From Nematostella vectensis (taxonomy: Eukaryota > Cnidaria > Anthozoa > Actiniaria > Edwardsiidae): a stretch of 64,000 bases of DNA. Of this stretch, positions 35,090-46,535 are shown piece by piece. The translations under genes were made by a program, and so were the position numbers. The stretch covers positions 1,488,001 to 1,552,000 of the forward strand of contig NC_064037.1 of assembly GCF_932526225.1 (NCBI RefSeq). The letters run 5' to 3'. The notes below the pieces were generated by a model. The model had not been told where the DNA came from. It saw nothing but the letters and a program-made list of their open reading frames with translations, and did not search any database. Each line of letters opens with the position of its first letter. The stretch's first letter is position 1.

Positions 35090-38000
35090 CTATGCTTGTC
35101 TGGCACCAGGGATTTTGTTGAGCACCTGAAACGAAGGAATAAAACAACATTTAATCAAATGTTCAAATCAAGAGAGAGTGGAAAAACAAAGGAGAAAGGT
35201 TGGCTTGGCAAGGCAATGGGTAATGAGTAAGCAACACTTCTTTTTGACAAAATACTGTAAGGGATTCACTCTTTACAGTGGGAGGAGGCTATTTTGTTAG
35301 TGCAGTGCTATCACTTTTGAATAAGGATTCAAGAAATATCCATTTTATTTAGTTCGGTTCAGTTTATTATTATGCCATCATTATCTTTTACAAGATTATA
35401 ATTAGTATGATGAAATAAAAGAGAGAGCAGGTGAGAAGGAGACCCATAAAAACAGCAGCTTAAATGTGATGGGCTTCCTTAACTAAGAAAATAACTTATT
35501 TGTATTGTCACACGGGCAAATATTACTTATATTTTTTGGTAAGAATAAATGATCTCAAATAAGGGCAAGGTGATCAAAACATTGCTTGTTCCTAAAACTT
35601 CTTTTTTGTGTAGAATGTGACCCCTGAATATTTTTACATGACTGTGATAATTGTAAAGGGGATGAGTGTCGGATCAAAAGAGGAGAGAGAGGATCAAAAG
35701 AGGAAAGAGAGGATCAAAAGAGGAGAGAGAGGATCAAAAGAGGAGAGAGAGGATCAAAAGAGGAGAGAGAGGGTCAAAAGAGGAGAGAGAGGGTCAAAAA
35801 AGGAGAGAGAGGATCAAAAGAGGAGAGAGAGGATCAAAAGAGGAGAGAGAGGATCAAAAGAGAAGAGAGATGATCAAAAGAGGAGAGAGAGGATCAAAAG
35901 AGGAGAGAGAGGATCAAAAGAGGAGAGAGAGGGTTTAAGGATGAATTACTTACTCCACTGAGGTCAGTCCCAGTTAGAGCCTGGATGGCAGGAGGTAGTT
36001 GCCCAAGAAGTTTAGATAGTTCACCGGACACACTGTTGCCGTCATCATTAATGATCACAATCTCTCCCGTCTTGGCGAGAGGTGCAGCCACCTCAGCTGC
36101 AACCTGTAAACAACAACAGACATTAGAAACAACAACAACAACAAAATCAACAACAACAGATATTAGAAACAACAACAACAACAACAGACATTAGAAACAA
36201 CAACAACAACAATAGATATTAGAAACAACAACAACAACAAAATCAACAACAACAGATATTAGAAACAACAACAACAACAACAGATATTAGAAACAACAAC
36301 AACAACAATAGATATTAGAAACAACAACAACAATAGATATTAGAAACAACAACAACAACAAAATCAACAACAACAGATATTAGAAACAACAACAACAAAA
36401 ACAACAACAACAGACATTAGAAACAACAACAACAGCAAAATCAACAACAACAGATATTAGAAACAACAACAACAGCAAAATCAACAACAACAGCAAAATC
36501 AACAACAACAACAACAGCAACAGACATTAGAAACAACAACAACAACAGCAAAATCAACAACAACAGACATGAGAAACAACAACAACAACAGCAAAATCAA
36601 CAACAACAGACATTAGAAACAACAACAACAGCAAAATCAACAACAACAGATATTAGAAGCAACAACAACAACAACAACAGACATTAGAAACAACAACAAC
36701 AGACATTAGAAACAACAAAATCAACAACAACAGACATTAGAAACAACAGCAACAACAAAATCAACAACAACAGGTATTAGAAACAACAACAACAACAAAA
36801 GATATTAGAATCAACAACAAAAGAACAACAACAACAACAACAACAACAAAATATTAGAAAGAACCACACCTACAATAGTTATTAATAACAACAACAGATA
36901 TCAATAACAGCAGTAATAATTTAAATATTATATTCTGTTTGCTTTGATAACCATATGTGACGACAGCCTTAGAGCCGTTTTATTCCGTAAGCTAACCAGT
37001 GACGCTGGCACAAACTTTCCCTTTATGAGCCCAAGGGTTCCTCGACACAGGTGCACATTTGACCAAATAACAGACAACTCTATGGTCGGTTTTCGCATGA
37101 GAGGTCACATATGCTATAAGGCAAATATTTTTTGACCATTTTTTGTTGTTGTGAGGCACGATTCATATCCAATTACAACCTAGACTTTTTTGCTTATGTT
37201 TGCTACAGGAATGCCTAGAAGTACATATTATCTATCTTGTCTGGTATACTGTTACAGTAAAGTCAATTGTACCTTAGGTAGGGCCTCCAGGATAAGGGCT
37301 GTCATGGCAGCATCTCCGTACATCTTGTAGGCTGCCGCCTTCTGCCTCATACGCTCAGCCTCTGCTTTACCAATAGCCTCGATAGCTGAAGCCTCAGATG
37401 AACCAATAAGCTGAAGAACCATACAAGAATTTAGTCCACAGAAATTGAGTTCACAGAAACTTAGTTGAAGTATACTCAAATTAATTTGGGTATTCCTCTG
37501 TAATTCACATTTATGGAAACACAAAAGGGCCTTTAAAACCCTGGAGACAAAATGTAAAGAATTGTCATAAAGCAATGGAAATGATGTTCAGAATTGAAGA
37601 AATCCACTTCAAACCACCCTACAATAAAAACAGTTACATTCTATAGGATAATACTCTATGAATAATAATATTTCCCAAAAAAATTGAATATTTAAATAAA
37701 ATCAAAAGAGTAGTGTCAATCAAGTGGGCTCAACAGCCTTTAATAATAGAAAAAAAAATCCATGTACAGTGAGACCATTGAGGCATTTCAGTACCTTGAT
37801 CCTCTCTGCATCTGCTTGAGCTAAGAACACTGTCTGAGTTCTGAAAATTCAATAAAAAATTGTGTTAGGTTTAGGTACAAACAAAAGCATTTGACAGAAT
37901 GGATGTTTATATAAAGTAACTAACAAAAGGGAGAAAGCAGAGGAGAAAAAATATTATAGGGACTTTATCATCCTCCCCTTTCCAATATTTACAGATAAAA

Positions 38001-41000
38001 CTACAAAATAACCATATCCTAAAAAAACTTAATAATTGTCCTATCAAATTTAATGCCAAGGGGATTGTAGATTAGTTGATGCAGATGGACTTTTCTATGA
38101 GTCACAGGTCATTATTAATATTTGTGCTGGGTCATCACCTTTTCCCCTGGGCCAAAGTCTCCACTTTATAACTCTCAGCCTCAGCAGGTCTCTTTACTTC
38201 TGCAATCAGCTCCTTCTCCTTTCGCTGGATCTCCTTCTCCTGCACTTCAATCTGCTTTCTCCTCTCAACAACTTCAATCTGGATCTCTTCTGATCTGATC
38301 TTTTGTTTCTCTTTGTTTCCCTTTCAAAGGCAGGATCATGTCAGGTCAGGTCCATACCCAGGAATTTTCTTGGGCGGTGCAAAATCCGAAAAAGTGGACC
38401 TAATTGTGGACCTAATTTTCTGGGGGGGGGGGGGGGGGGGGTAGAGTTCTCTGAACACCCCCCAAAACAAAACAAAAAAAAAGGATTTTATATGACTTTG
38501 CAGTATTGCCACAGGATGTTTATTGTCGGATTTGGCTATATACCAGGCTGATCTAGCTTATGCTTTATAAATACAAATAGCACGTCTATTGAGAACTGAA
38601 AGTGGACCTTTGCCGTTGTGGGGGGGGTGTGTTCGCACCCTCTGCACCCCCCCCTGGGTACGGGCTTGCAGGTGATGTTCTCATTTTAAACAAAAGGCCT
38701 GTGGCATGCAGAACTTGGTTTAAACACAAGAAAAACCTTTGGGTCAAACAGTAAGGCTTTTAAGAAAATCTGATGTGCTTTCCTAAACACATCTCACATA
38801 CCTGTAGTTCATAAGAGAGTTCAGCCTCTGCCTTCCTTGTGTTGACCTCTTGGTCGTAAGCAGCTTTTTGCATTTGATACTCTCTGGAGGAGTCTGCAAT
38901 GTTTGTTTGTGTCTCGTATACAACATCCATTTTCTGTTTTTCACATTCAGCTTCCTGCAAAATATTTGGCTCAATTAAACAACGGATACCCAATTAGAAC
39001 AGAATGTTTTTGCTCCTCTTTATTTTATTTTTGATTGGTGTTTTTGGGGCAGCAGCAGAAAATGTTTTTAGCAGCAAAATTTGTAAGTTAACAGTGTTGC
39101 CCAAGTAGAGGGGTAAAAACGGCTCTCTAGAAAATGTTATGATATAAAACCCATCAAAAGTCACCAAAACCCATATATTCAATGCAATTCACTGCAATAA
39201 AAACACAAAACATAACTTAAAGCCTGGTTCCTTTTTTTTTGGAGGGTCAGGGTGCAAACGGTTTTATGCAAATTGTTTTACCCCCCCCCCCCCTGCCTCT
39301 TTCACTTACCCTAATACCAGCGTCTCTTTAAATGTTTTTACCCCCTGACTTGTCTACCTACACTAATACCAGCATCTCTTTAAATGGTTTTATTCCCTGC
39401 CTCGTCCACCTACCCTAATACCAGCGTCTCTTTTAGCCTCAGCCACACCTATGTCTGCGTCTCTTTTCACTTTAGCAGTCTGTGTTTTCCCAAGAGAGTT
39501 AAGATAGTCCACATGGTCCTCTATATCTTTGATGGTGAAGCTAAGGATTTCAATACCCATCCTACCAACATCAGGGGAGGCAACCTCTCTGACAAGAGCT
39601 GCAAAGGCCTCACGATCTGAGGGAGAAAGGACAGGACATTACTTTGGGGTAACAAGTATTGTATCAAGGTCCACAAGATTCACAGAAGAAAAATGAATCC
39701 CCCCCTTCTAGAAATAATAGCCTCGATTAACCCCCAGGAAATGGAATGAAAAAGAAAAAGTTGATGCAATTAAACCAGTAGCCAAACAAAGGAAGTAATT
39801 CCAAAATGGGATTGGTGCTGTAATGGGGAGAGGTGGTTAAACATGAAAAAAACAAAAACAGGCTTGGCATTCTGCAAACATATGGGCTCCCCCTGACCGT
39901 TTCACTACTATGCAACTGATGGAACTAACCCCTTAAACCTACATATCCAAATTAATAGTCTCTTGCAATTCAAATCCAATCAATGTACTGCCCAAAATAT
40001 TGTTTATTGATTATGATGTAATAAGGCATTATACCTTTTTGTAAACAAGACATTAATATGAAGCCTTGTAAACTAGACATTAATCTGTAGCCTTGTAAAC
40101 TAGACATTAATCTGTAGCCTTGTAAACTAGACATTAATCTGTAGCCTTGTAAACTAGACATTAATCTGTAGCCTTGTAAACTAGACATTAATCTGTAGCC
40201 TTGTAAACTAGACATTAATCTGTAGCCTTGTAAACAAGACATTAATCTGTAGCCTTGTAAACTAGATATTAATCTGTAGCCTTGTAAACTAGACATTAAT
40301 CTGTAGCCTTGTAAACTAGACATTAATCTGTAGCCTTGTAAATTAGATATTAATCTGTAGCCTTGTAAACTAGACATTAATCTGAAGCCTTGTAAACTAG
40401 ATATTAATCTGTAGCCTTGTAAACTAGACATTAATCTGTAGCCTTGTAAACTAGACATTAATCTGTAGCCTTGTAAACAAGACATTAATCTGTAGCCTTG
40501 TAAACTAGACATTAATCTGTAGCCTTGTAAACTAGACATTAATCTGTAGCCTTGTAAACTAGACATTAATCTGTAGCCTTGTAAATTAGATATTAATCTG
40601 TAGCCTTGTAAACTAGACATTAATCTGAAGCCTTGTAAACTAGATATTAATCTGTAGCCTTGTAAACTAGACATTAATCTGTAGCCTTGTAAACTAGACA
40701 TTAATCTGTAGCCTTGTAAATTAGATATTAATCTGTAGCCTTGTAAACTAGATATTAATCTGTAGCCTTGTAAATTAGTCACCATACCTTTGTAAATCTC
40801 CTCTACTGAGAGGGTACCCAGGATAGCGCGGAGATGGCCCTCTAAGGTCTGCAGAACGACGCTTTCTATCTGCCTAGTGGTCTTGCCGAGGAACTGCTCA
40901 CATGCGGTCTTCAGCAGTCGAGGCTCGGTCATGACCTTCACTTGTGCAACCCCCGTCACAGTGACGGCCACACCCTGCGCTGTTTCTACTGCCTCACACG

Positions 41001-42202
41001 TTGGGTTTAAGGTCATAACCTCAAGTGATATCCTAAAAACAAGTAACACAGTTTTATAAAGAGTACAAACATATCATGGACCTTGTTTCTACTGTATGTT
41101 ACTCTAATATAATCAGGTTAAAGTGACTATGCAGTAAAAACTGCATTTACCATAAATGCCTGTTTTACCACCCAGCTTCCAATAAAAACAAAGGAAAGTT
41201 CATGTGTTGACACACTTATGTGTTGACACACTTATGGGATTTTATTTTCAATGGGATGAGAGCAAATCAAGAATACATGTGCTAGAAGAGTGAAATACAA
41301 GTGTTATGTACAGTAGGGGTATATTTTGCTAAACTATTCAAGTACATACGTCAATTCAATTATTGCATCTCAAGGGTACCGTATATTAATCAAACTATTG
41401 GTTTTGTATAGTTTTTACCAGGCGGAAAGCAAACTTCGATAACGTTAAAAATATGTTTTAATTAATGCACAAACTCAATGGACCGAAGTGAGACATATAA
41501 CTTAATAAGTAAAACATGTTTCACATTAAAACACCTCAATAGAAAACATCTTATTTTTTATCTAGAAATGCAAGCGTTTTCTTTCATGGCAAAATCTAGC
41601 CTCCAAGGCATCAAAAAAACAAAAGTATAAAAGTCAATTTTTCTTTAAGCTTGTAATAGTGCATTACGTCATGCAATATGGGAACGTAGTACAACACACA
41701 CACAGTAGTAAGCTTTTATTTTATCCTATAAACATTATCGTAACTTACGACTGGACATCCGTAACGCAGGCCCATGCAAAAGCCCATCCTCCTATGACCG
41801 TCTTCTTCGCGGCAGAACCACAACAACCACCTAGGAATCGAAAATAGACCCAGGATCACGAACACAACCAAATAAATACACACACAACGGAGGTCACAAG
41901 CGGAACTTTCCGTGATCATGGCCTAAGACAAGAATTGCACCTCTCTCTGTGAACCAGAGCTATAAACGCATGTAAGGAAAGAACAATAACGGTCTTTTAA
42001 AATTGATTATTGAGACATGTTTCGAAAAAGTCAATGTAAATACATTTGAAAGGCGCTGCAAGTGCTTTGAACACGCACGGTCCAATTCACACAAGTCATC
42101 TATTGACCGTCTCAGATTTCAAGTTATTTAAATAAAAACGTCTAGGATCTTACCAGAAACCACTAGAGCCTCATTCGGCCCGACTGTATAACAGTTTCCC
42201 AT
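35090..42202 (-). CDS. FLOT2: Flotillin-2, 427 aa, complete
   Basis: Ten exons in transcript order: 42154-42202, 41749-41830, 40788-41032, 39414-39616, 38802-38954, 38139-38320, 37795-37840, 37273-37410, 35954-36103, 35090-35125 (1284 nt with stop; vertebrate flotillin-2 is about the same length). The protein starts [18 protein letters not shown], keeping Gly2 (myristoylation) and Cys4, Cys19 and Cys20 (palmitoylation) of the family. The PHB/SPFH domain follows ([69 protein letters not shown]), then the flotillin coiled coil with EA repeats ([46 protein letters not shown]) and the C-terminal tail [15 protein letters not shown]. Flotillins scaffold membrane microdomains and endocytic sites on the cytoplasmic face. 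Minisatellites sit in introns 3, 4 and 9; exon 4's donor region is triplicated in intron 4. Confidence 0.96.
35668..35938. repeat. 20-bp purine-rich minisatellite, 13-14 copies
   Basis: Unit aggagagagaggatcaaaag, nearly identical copies, beginning about 15 bp past the flotillin-2 exon 9 donor (minus strand). The period gives a 20-residue Arg/Glu/Lys periodic frame on the plus strand; this is an artefact. Confidence 0.95.
36108..36862. repeat. (AAC)n-based satellite, about 25-40 bp units
   Basis: Tracts of aacaacaac separated by agatattagaaac and aaaatcaac phrases. It directly adjoins the acceptor of flotillin-2 exon 9 on the minus strand, where it supplies TTG-rich sequence. Confidence 0.93.
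38344..38674. mobile_element. MITE-like element with CCCGTACCCAGG-type ends
   Basis: Begins gtccatacccaggaatttt and ends ccccccctgggtacgggc, so its ends are imperfect inverted repeats. It holds a long G-tract (about 38422-38443) and no coding sequence. It lies in a flotillin-2 intron. Similar cccagggggg edges occur at 30105-30140 and 49212-49240, suggesting a dispersed family. Confidence 0.55.
39305..39440. repeat. 52-bp repeat x 3 copying the flotillin-2 exon 4 end and donor
   Basis: Ctaataccagcgtctctttt-like blocks start at 39311, 39363 and 39415. On the minus strand each is exon 4's end (agagacgctggtattag) followed by gtag, gtgtag or gtaag donor-like sequence. Only the copy joined to the exon body (donor after 39414) is in frame; read-through meets TAA. 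Confidence 0.9.
40036..40782. repeat. 27-bp minisatellite in flotillin-2 intron 3, about 27 copies
   Basis: Unit gtagccttgtaaactagaca plus ttaatct. On the minus strand it starts 11 bp past the exon 3 donor. Unit text tttacaaggctac resembles the exon end tttacaaag|gtat. Reading through the donor stays open for all units, as a LQGYRLMSS nonapeptide, and ends after 30 unrelated residues. Confidence 0.95.
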
Positions 42203-42529
42203 GTCCCTGCGGCTTTTAGGAAGTGAGGTTTTTCTATCAGGAAGAGGGGACGTCAAGACGAGCGACAACTCAAAAGAGGTTTACAACAACGAAGGGTAGA
42301 CGCCCCTGCTCTAGTGCCCAGGACTACGACGGAGCAAAACACGGGGAACCCAACGAACAGGTGTTTTCCGACTTTCAGCATTCATTATTTTTGCAAATGC
42401 AGCATTTACTTTAACCCAATGACTCCTGGCTATTTTTGAGCTGAATTTACAAAAAAACAGACTGAAAACAGATACCTACCCCCCTATTCTGAGTCTTATA
42501 CAGCCCGTCAAAGTCAAACACAGCTGCAC

Positions 42530-43267
42530 CTAGTCAGCGGTATCCAAGCTTTCCAACAGTGCTTTGCGGTCCCCACTTCTAATCCCTCGTCGTTGTGCTG
42601 AAGCCAGCACAAGTTGATGGTTGCTTGTATTTTTCATCAAAAATACAGCTATGAGCATATTAGGAGAGTGTCTCAGGACATCATGAAGTCTTTTGGGGCA
42701 TAATTGAGTGCTTTGCTTATGGATATTTGCAAGCAAAGGTGGATTCGTGATGATTTTTTCTTGTTTGGCTTTGCCCGGATGAGAAAATAATTTTCTAATG
42801 AATCACCACAGCTCTCCTTAATGCTGTCTTTTCTGAAACCAAATTGATCCCAAAACTGTTTACACTGCTATTCTGGGTCTGTACGACCTGGAATTGATTT
42901 GTTTGGCTTCGGGGTGAAAAAACCATCTGACTTTGGGGAGAGGAGTGTTGACTGGCCCTCCCCTCGTGGATTTTTCCCTGGATCTCCCAGAATGCTTTTC
43001 AATCCGTAAAGGCATCTTCGTGGTTTTACAAGCCTTCAAGGAGTGGACATTGTGTTTTGAGGCAATGGAAATGAACCTGATCAGAATAAAGGTATCTATT
43101 TGTGTCTTGAGCTGTGTTTGCTGATCTGTCCCCCTTGTGTGGTATTTTGAGCGTTTTATTGAGAGGGGTGATTCTGCTTTTCTTTCCTTGTTCGATTTGA
43201 AATTTGTCAAAGAACCTGTGCTATTATTTGGCTTAAGAGTAGTTGCCAACACCTTGGTTGGATGCAT
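42530..43267 (-). pseudogene. Possible decayed or fragmentary coding segment
   Basis: Three adjacent minus-strand stretches read like protein but in shifted frames: 42860-43267 (basic, Ser-rich; contains VRWFFHPEAKQINSRSYR), about 42740-42857 (QFWDQFGFRKDSIKESCGD) and 42533-42736 (RLHDVLRHSPNMLIAVFLMK). They are separated by stops or frame changes without obvious splice sites. I do not recognise the family. It could be a pseudogene, an old transposon remnant or chance. Confidence 0.25.
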
Positions 43268-45061
43268 ATCTTCAAGACCATTTACCCCTTAGACTGATGC
43301 CTGAGTATCTTCATCTTGTTGTGTTTAGTTTGCATTTATGAATTTTTTGGGTTCTGGGTACTTCCCAAAGCCTGTACAGGCCGGTTGAGGGGTCAATGTG
43401 TTAAGGAGTCCAGGGGGGGGGGGGGGGGTTGATGGATACCCAACTCCTTTTTGAGTAACACATTAAGTAATGTTCTCTTTTGTATGAAATAACAAATAAA
43501 CTAGAAGTTCTCATGGAGAAGTGAAGTGCTGGAGCGTATTGGTACGTACAAGGGAAACTAATGTTAGCCTGAGTTAATCGACAGTCCTTGACCTCCCTTG
43601 ATAAATTTCAGGATATAAATATATCCTAATAACAACTGGGCATGACAGTCACCCAGAAAAGAGAAAAGGACCGCAATAAAATTTTGAAAATTTGAGGAAA
43701 AAAAGAGCCTCCCCCTCTCTGTTTTGTCCAGCATGCTGCAGCTCCGAGAAGCGCTGGGGCTGGGGGAACGATATAAACGGTCGAGAATAATCAATTCAGG
43801 GTCACTGAGCAGCTTTGGATAACCCCCAAATCAGTACAGGCATTGTTGACAATGTCAGTAAATTTAAAATGATAAAATTGTCTTCTGGATGGATATATTT
43901 CGTTTTCCATATACCATTCTCTTTGTTATTTCGCACAAACCATATGCTTGGGCTACCTGTGGTCAGCTTGAAGTTGTCTTCGGGAAAACCCAAAGCCGTC
44001 CCATCCTCATTCCCAGGGTCCCACCCTCCCCTACCCCCAGGGGAAAGGGGGATATGAGGGGAAGACCCAGGGCCCGAGAATGAACCCTAAAGTTTTCACT
44101 TCTGCCTAAACCATGCAATGTCATATTTTTACAAATCGAATGTTCATAGCTTCCAATCAAGGAGTTTTTGTGATTGTTGATTTATAACTTGTCTATGATT
44201 GCCAATAAAAACAGTGTTACATGCTGTACATAATTTTGCAGTTGGCACAGCATTCTAAATAGTAGTTTAGCTTGCGGAATGGAGATGATGCAGAATTTCT
44301 AGGATCTAAAGTATCTTTACTATCACTTTGACTGATAATGTAACACCCTTGTTTATCATTGTTTATACATTAAAGACATCATTTCTCAATCTCTTTTTTC
44401 CAGCAATGTTTCAGCTTGCTGTAGTTAACTTCCACATGGCTACGCTCTTGTTTGAAGGACTTTGAAGTTTTTCTCTCACATGATTAGTCTTGGGTTTGAT
44501 ATAATTTATCTCCTAGACCATCACCATGCAATGTCTTTTTTTTACAGATCAAATGTTCATAGTTTCCAATCCTGGCAAGGAGATTTTGTGATTGCTCATT
44601 TCAATGATGTTATGTATGCTGTACATAATCTTGCAGCTTGCTGTAGTTCGCTTCCACATGACCACACCTTTGAAGGACTTATTATTTTTTCCTTACCCTG
44701 GCCATGAGTTCTTTTATTTGCTGGTTTTTGTGCTTCAGAAGAAACTTCAGTTTTTGGTGTTTACTTCAATTTCTTTTGTGATTATTTTTCATTATATTTC
44801 AAGATTGCAGCTGTAAACAGAAAGAAATAATGTTTGATATAATTGTATATTTTATAGGTACATTCTGTGAATGTACTTACCTGAATATCTCTAATATGAC
44901 ATAGGGCAAAGACAAAACTCAGCTTAGAAGCTTTGTATATTTTTTGCCTATTCCATGCAAACTTTACTTTAAAAAAACCTGTCTGTTATCTGTTGGTAGG
45001 TGTAGGTCGTGATCATCGGAAAATGTCGCTAAATGAAGACGTGCCGCGGCCGCGAGCCACA

Positions 45062-45405
45062 CTACACTGATTTCAACAGGGAGCCCAAAACTGTCCACAA
45101 ATGCCGTCCGTTCGCCCAAATGAGTCGAGTGTGAACACGCATTGAATAATAATTGTTCATGGGGGGAGGGGATGGGAGGTTTTCACTTCCAAGATGGCGA
45201 CTGTAGCCACAGGCAGCCCAAAACTGTCCACAAATGCCGTCCGTTCCCCCAAATGATTCGAGTATGAACACGCATAGAATAATAATTGTTCATGGGGGGA
45301 GGGGATGGGAGGTTTTCACTTCCAAGATGGCGACTGTAGCCACAGGGAGCCAAAAATTGTCTTCAGATGCCGTCCGTTCGTCCAAATGAATCGAGTATGA
45401 ACATA
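45062..45405. repeat. About 134-bp tandem repeat x 2.5 with AAGATGGCG motif
   Basis: Unit includes caaatgccgtccgttcgccc, cacgcattgaataataattg, a ggggaggggatgggagg block and ttccaagatggcgactgtag. Copies are close to identical. The AAGATGGCG core is a YY1-type site in animals, so promoter-derived DNA is possible; no adjacent gene start is evident. Confidence 0.85.
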
Positions 45406-46535
45406 GTGAGCTCTGCGAGATTAGAAATAAACTACTAAAACTTACCAAACCACCCTGGTTATAAAAAAATATTATCTTTGATCACTCACTCACTATCCAT
45501 TTACGTCAGTGTCCACCTATTGGCAGGTGTGACGCCGCATGGGGAGGTTCACATCGGGGTCGCGCAGGTTCTTTACAGCATCTCTCTATGCTTTACAGTT
45601 GAATGCCACGCTTGCCTTCAGGCCAGCCATTTTTAGATACCAACATTAAAAGATATTTAGATACCATTTTTTGATACCAACATTAAAAGCTAGGGGAAAA
45701 TTTTGTATGTTGTGTGTGATTGTAGTCGGCTGTGGATAAAGGGGGGGGGGGGGGTGTGGTTGCAGTTGTTGCTAAGAATAAGTGTATATTTTAACCTCAA
45801 CCCTCCCCCCTGGGTAAACTTCGTCTGTCAACACATGCTAACCCACAAGCATCTAGAGAATATGAAAACCACATAAAAAGACCTGCCTCATTTCAAGTTT
45901 CTCTGCCTCCTTTTCAGAGTTTCTGTCACATTAGCTTGACTTTCATTGTCTTAAACTTGTTTGAAAAGGGATTGTGGGGATTAACTAAGACCATTCTTGG
46001 GTACCCAGGGGGTCCAGGTCAACATAACGTGTCTCCTCCTTATCTCACACCTCATTAAACTGAGCTTGACACCCTGGGATCCCAAGGATGGATAAGAGGT
46101 GATGAAAGATTGCCTGGATCAGGGCAAAACAATACAACACTGCATTTGATTTGAGTATATTTTTCCATGTGTATTATTTATACATCATCTTTCAATATAA
46201 AGTTATTTCTATGTTTCCCTCCACAAGAATCACTGGTTTGCCTCTGATAATGAGATTCTGCTACCCCTATGCCCCTGCACTGTTATCTGTTTTATATATT
46301 ACAAGTGCCCCCATTCTATGTAAGCTGCTGCTTGTAACAAACTGTAGTAGTAACTGCAGTAGTAAATAAGCGTCCAATAATAAAGCAAGATATTTAATAA
46401 GACAAAATCAGGATGTGTAGATGGTGATAATCAGTTCTGTCAGACAATGCAAACACTTCAATTTAAGAATTACTTATAATTGAGTTTATGTCCAGTATCA
46501 AGTCAATGACAGCATTTGTCTAGCACCGTCACATA

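Larger units (their letters stand above)
42203..46535. other. Intergenic region between flotillin-2 and TMEM120
   Basis: No complete gene is supported. The side next to 42202 should hold the flotillin-2 promoter. Contents listed separately: a possible decayed coding segment (42530-43267, minus) and a 134-bp tandem repeat (45062-45405). Also seen: a G-tract (about 43412-43428), another near 45738-45754, and a diverged duplication between 44105-44260 and 44520-44670 (share catgcaatgtc and tgttcatag.ttccaatc). Confidence 0.5.

Noticed and set aside
35617-35961. Plus-strand Arg/Glu/Lys repeat protein
   Set aside because: 20-bp minisatellite in flotillin-2 intron 9.
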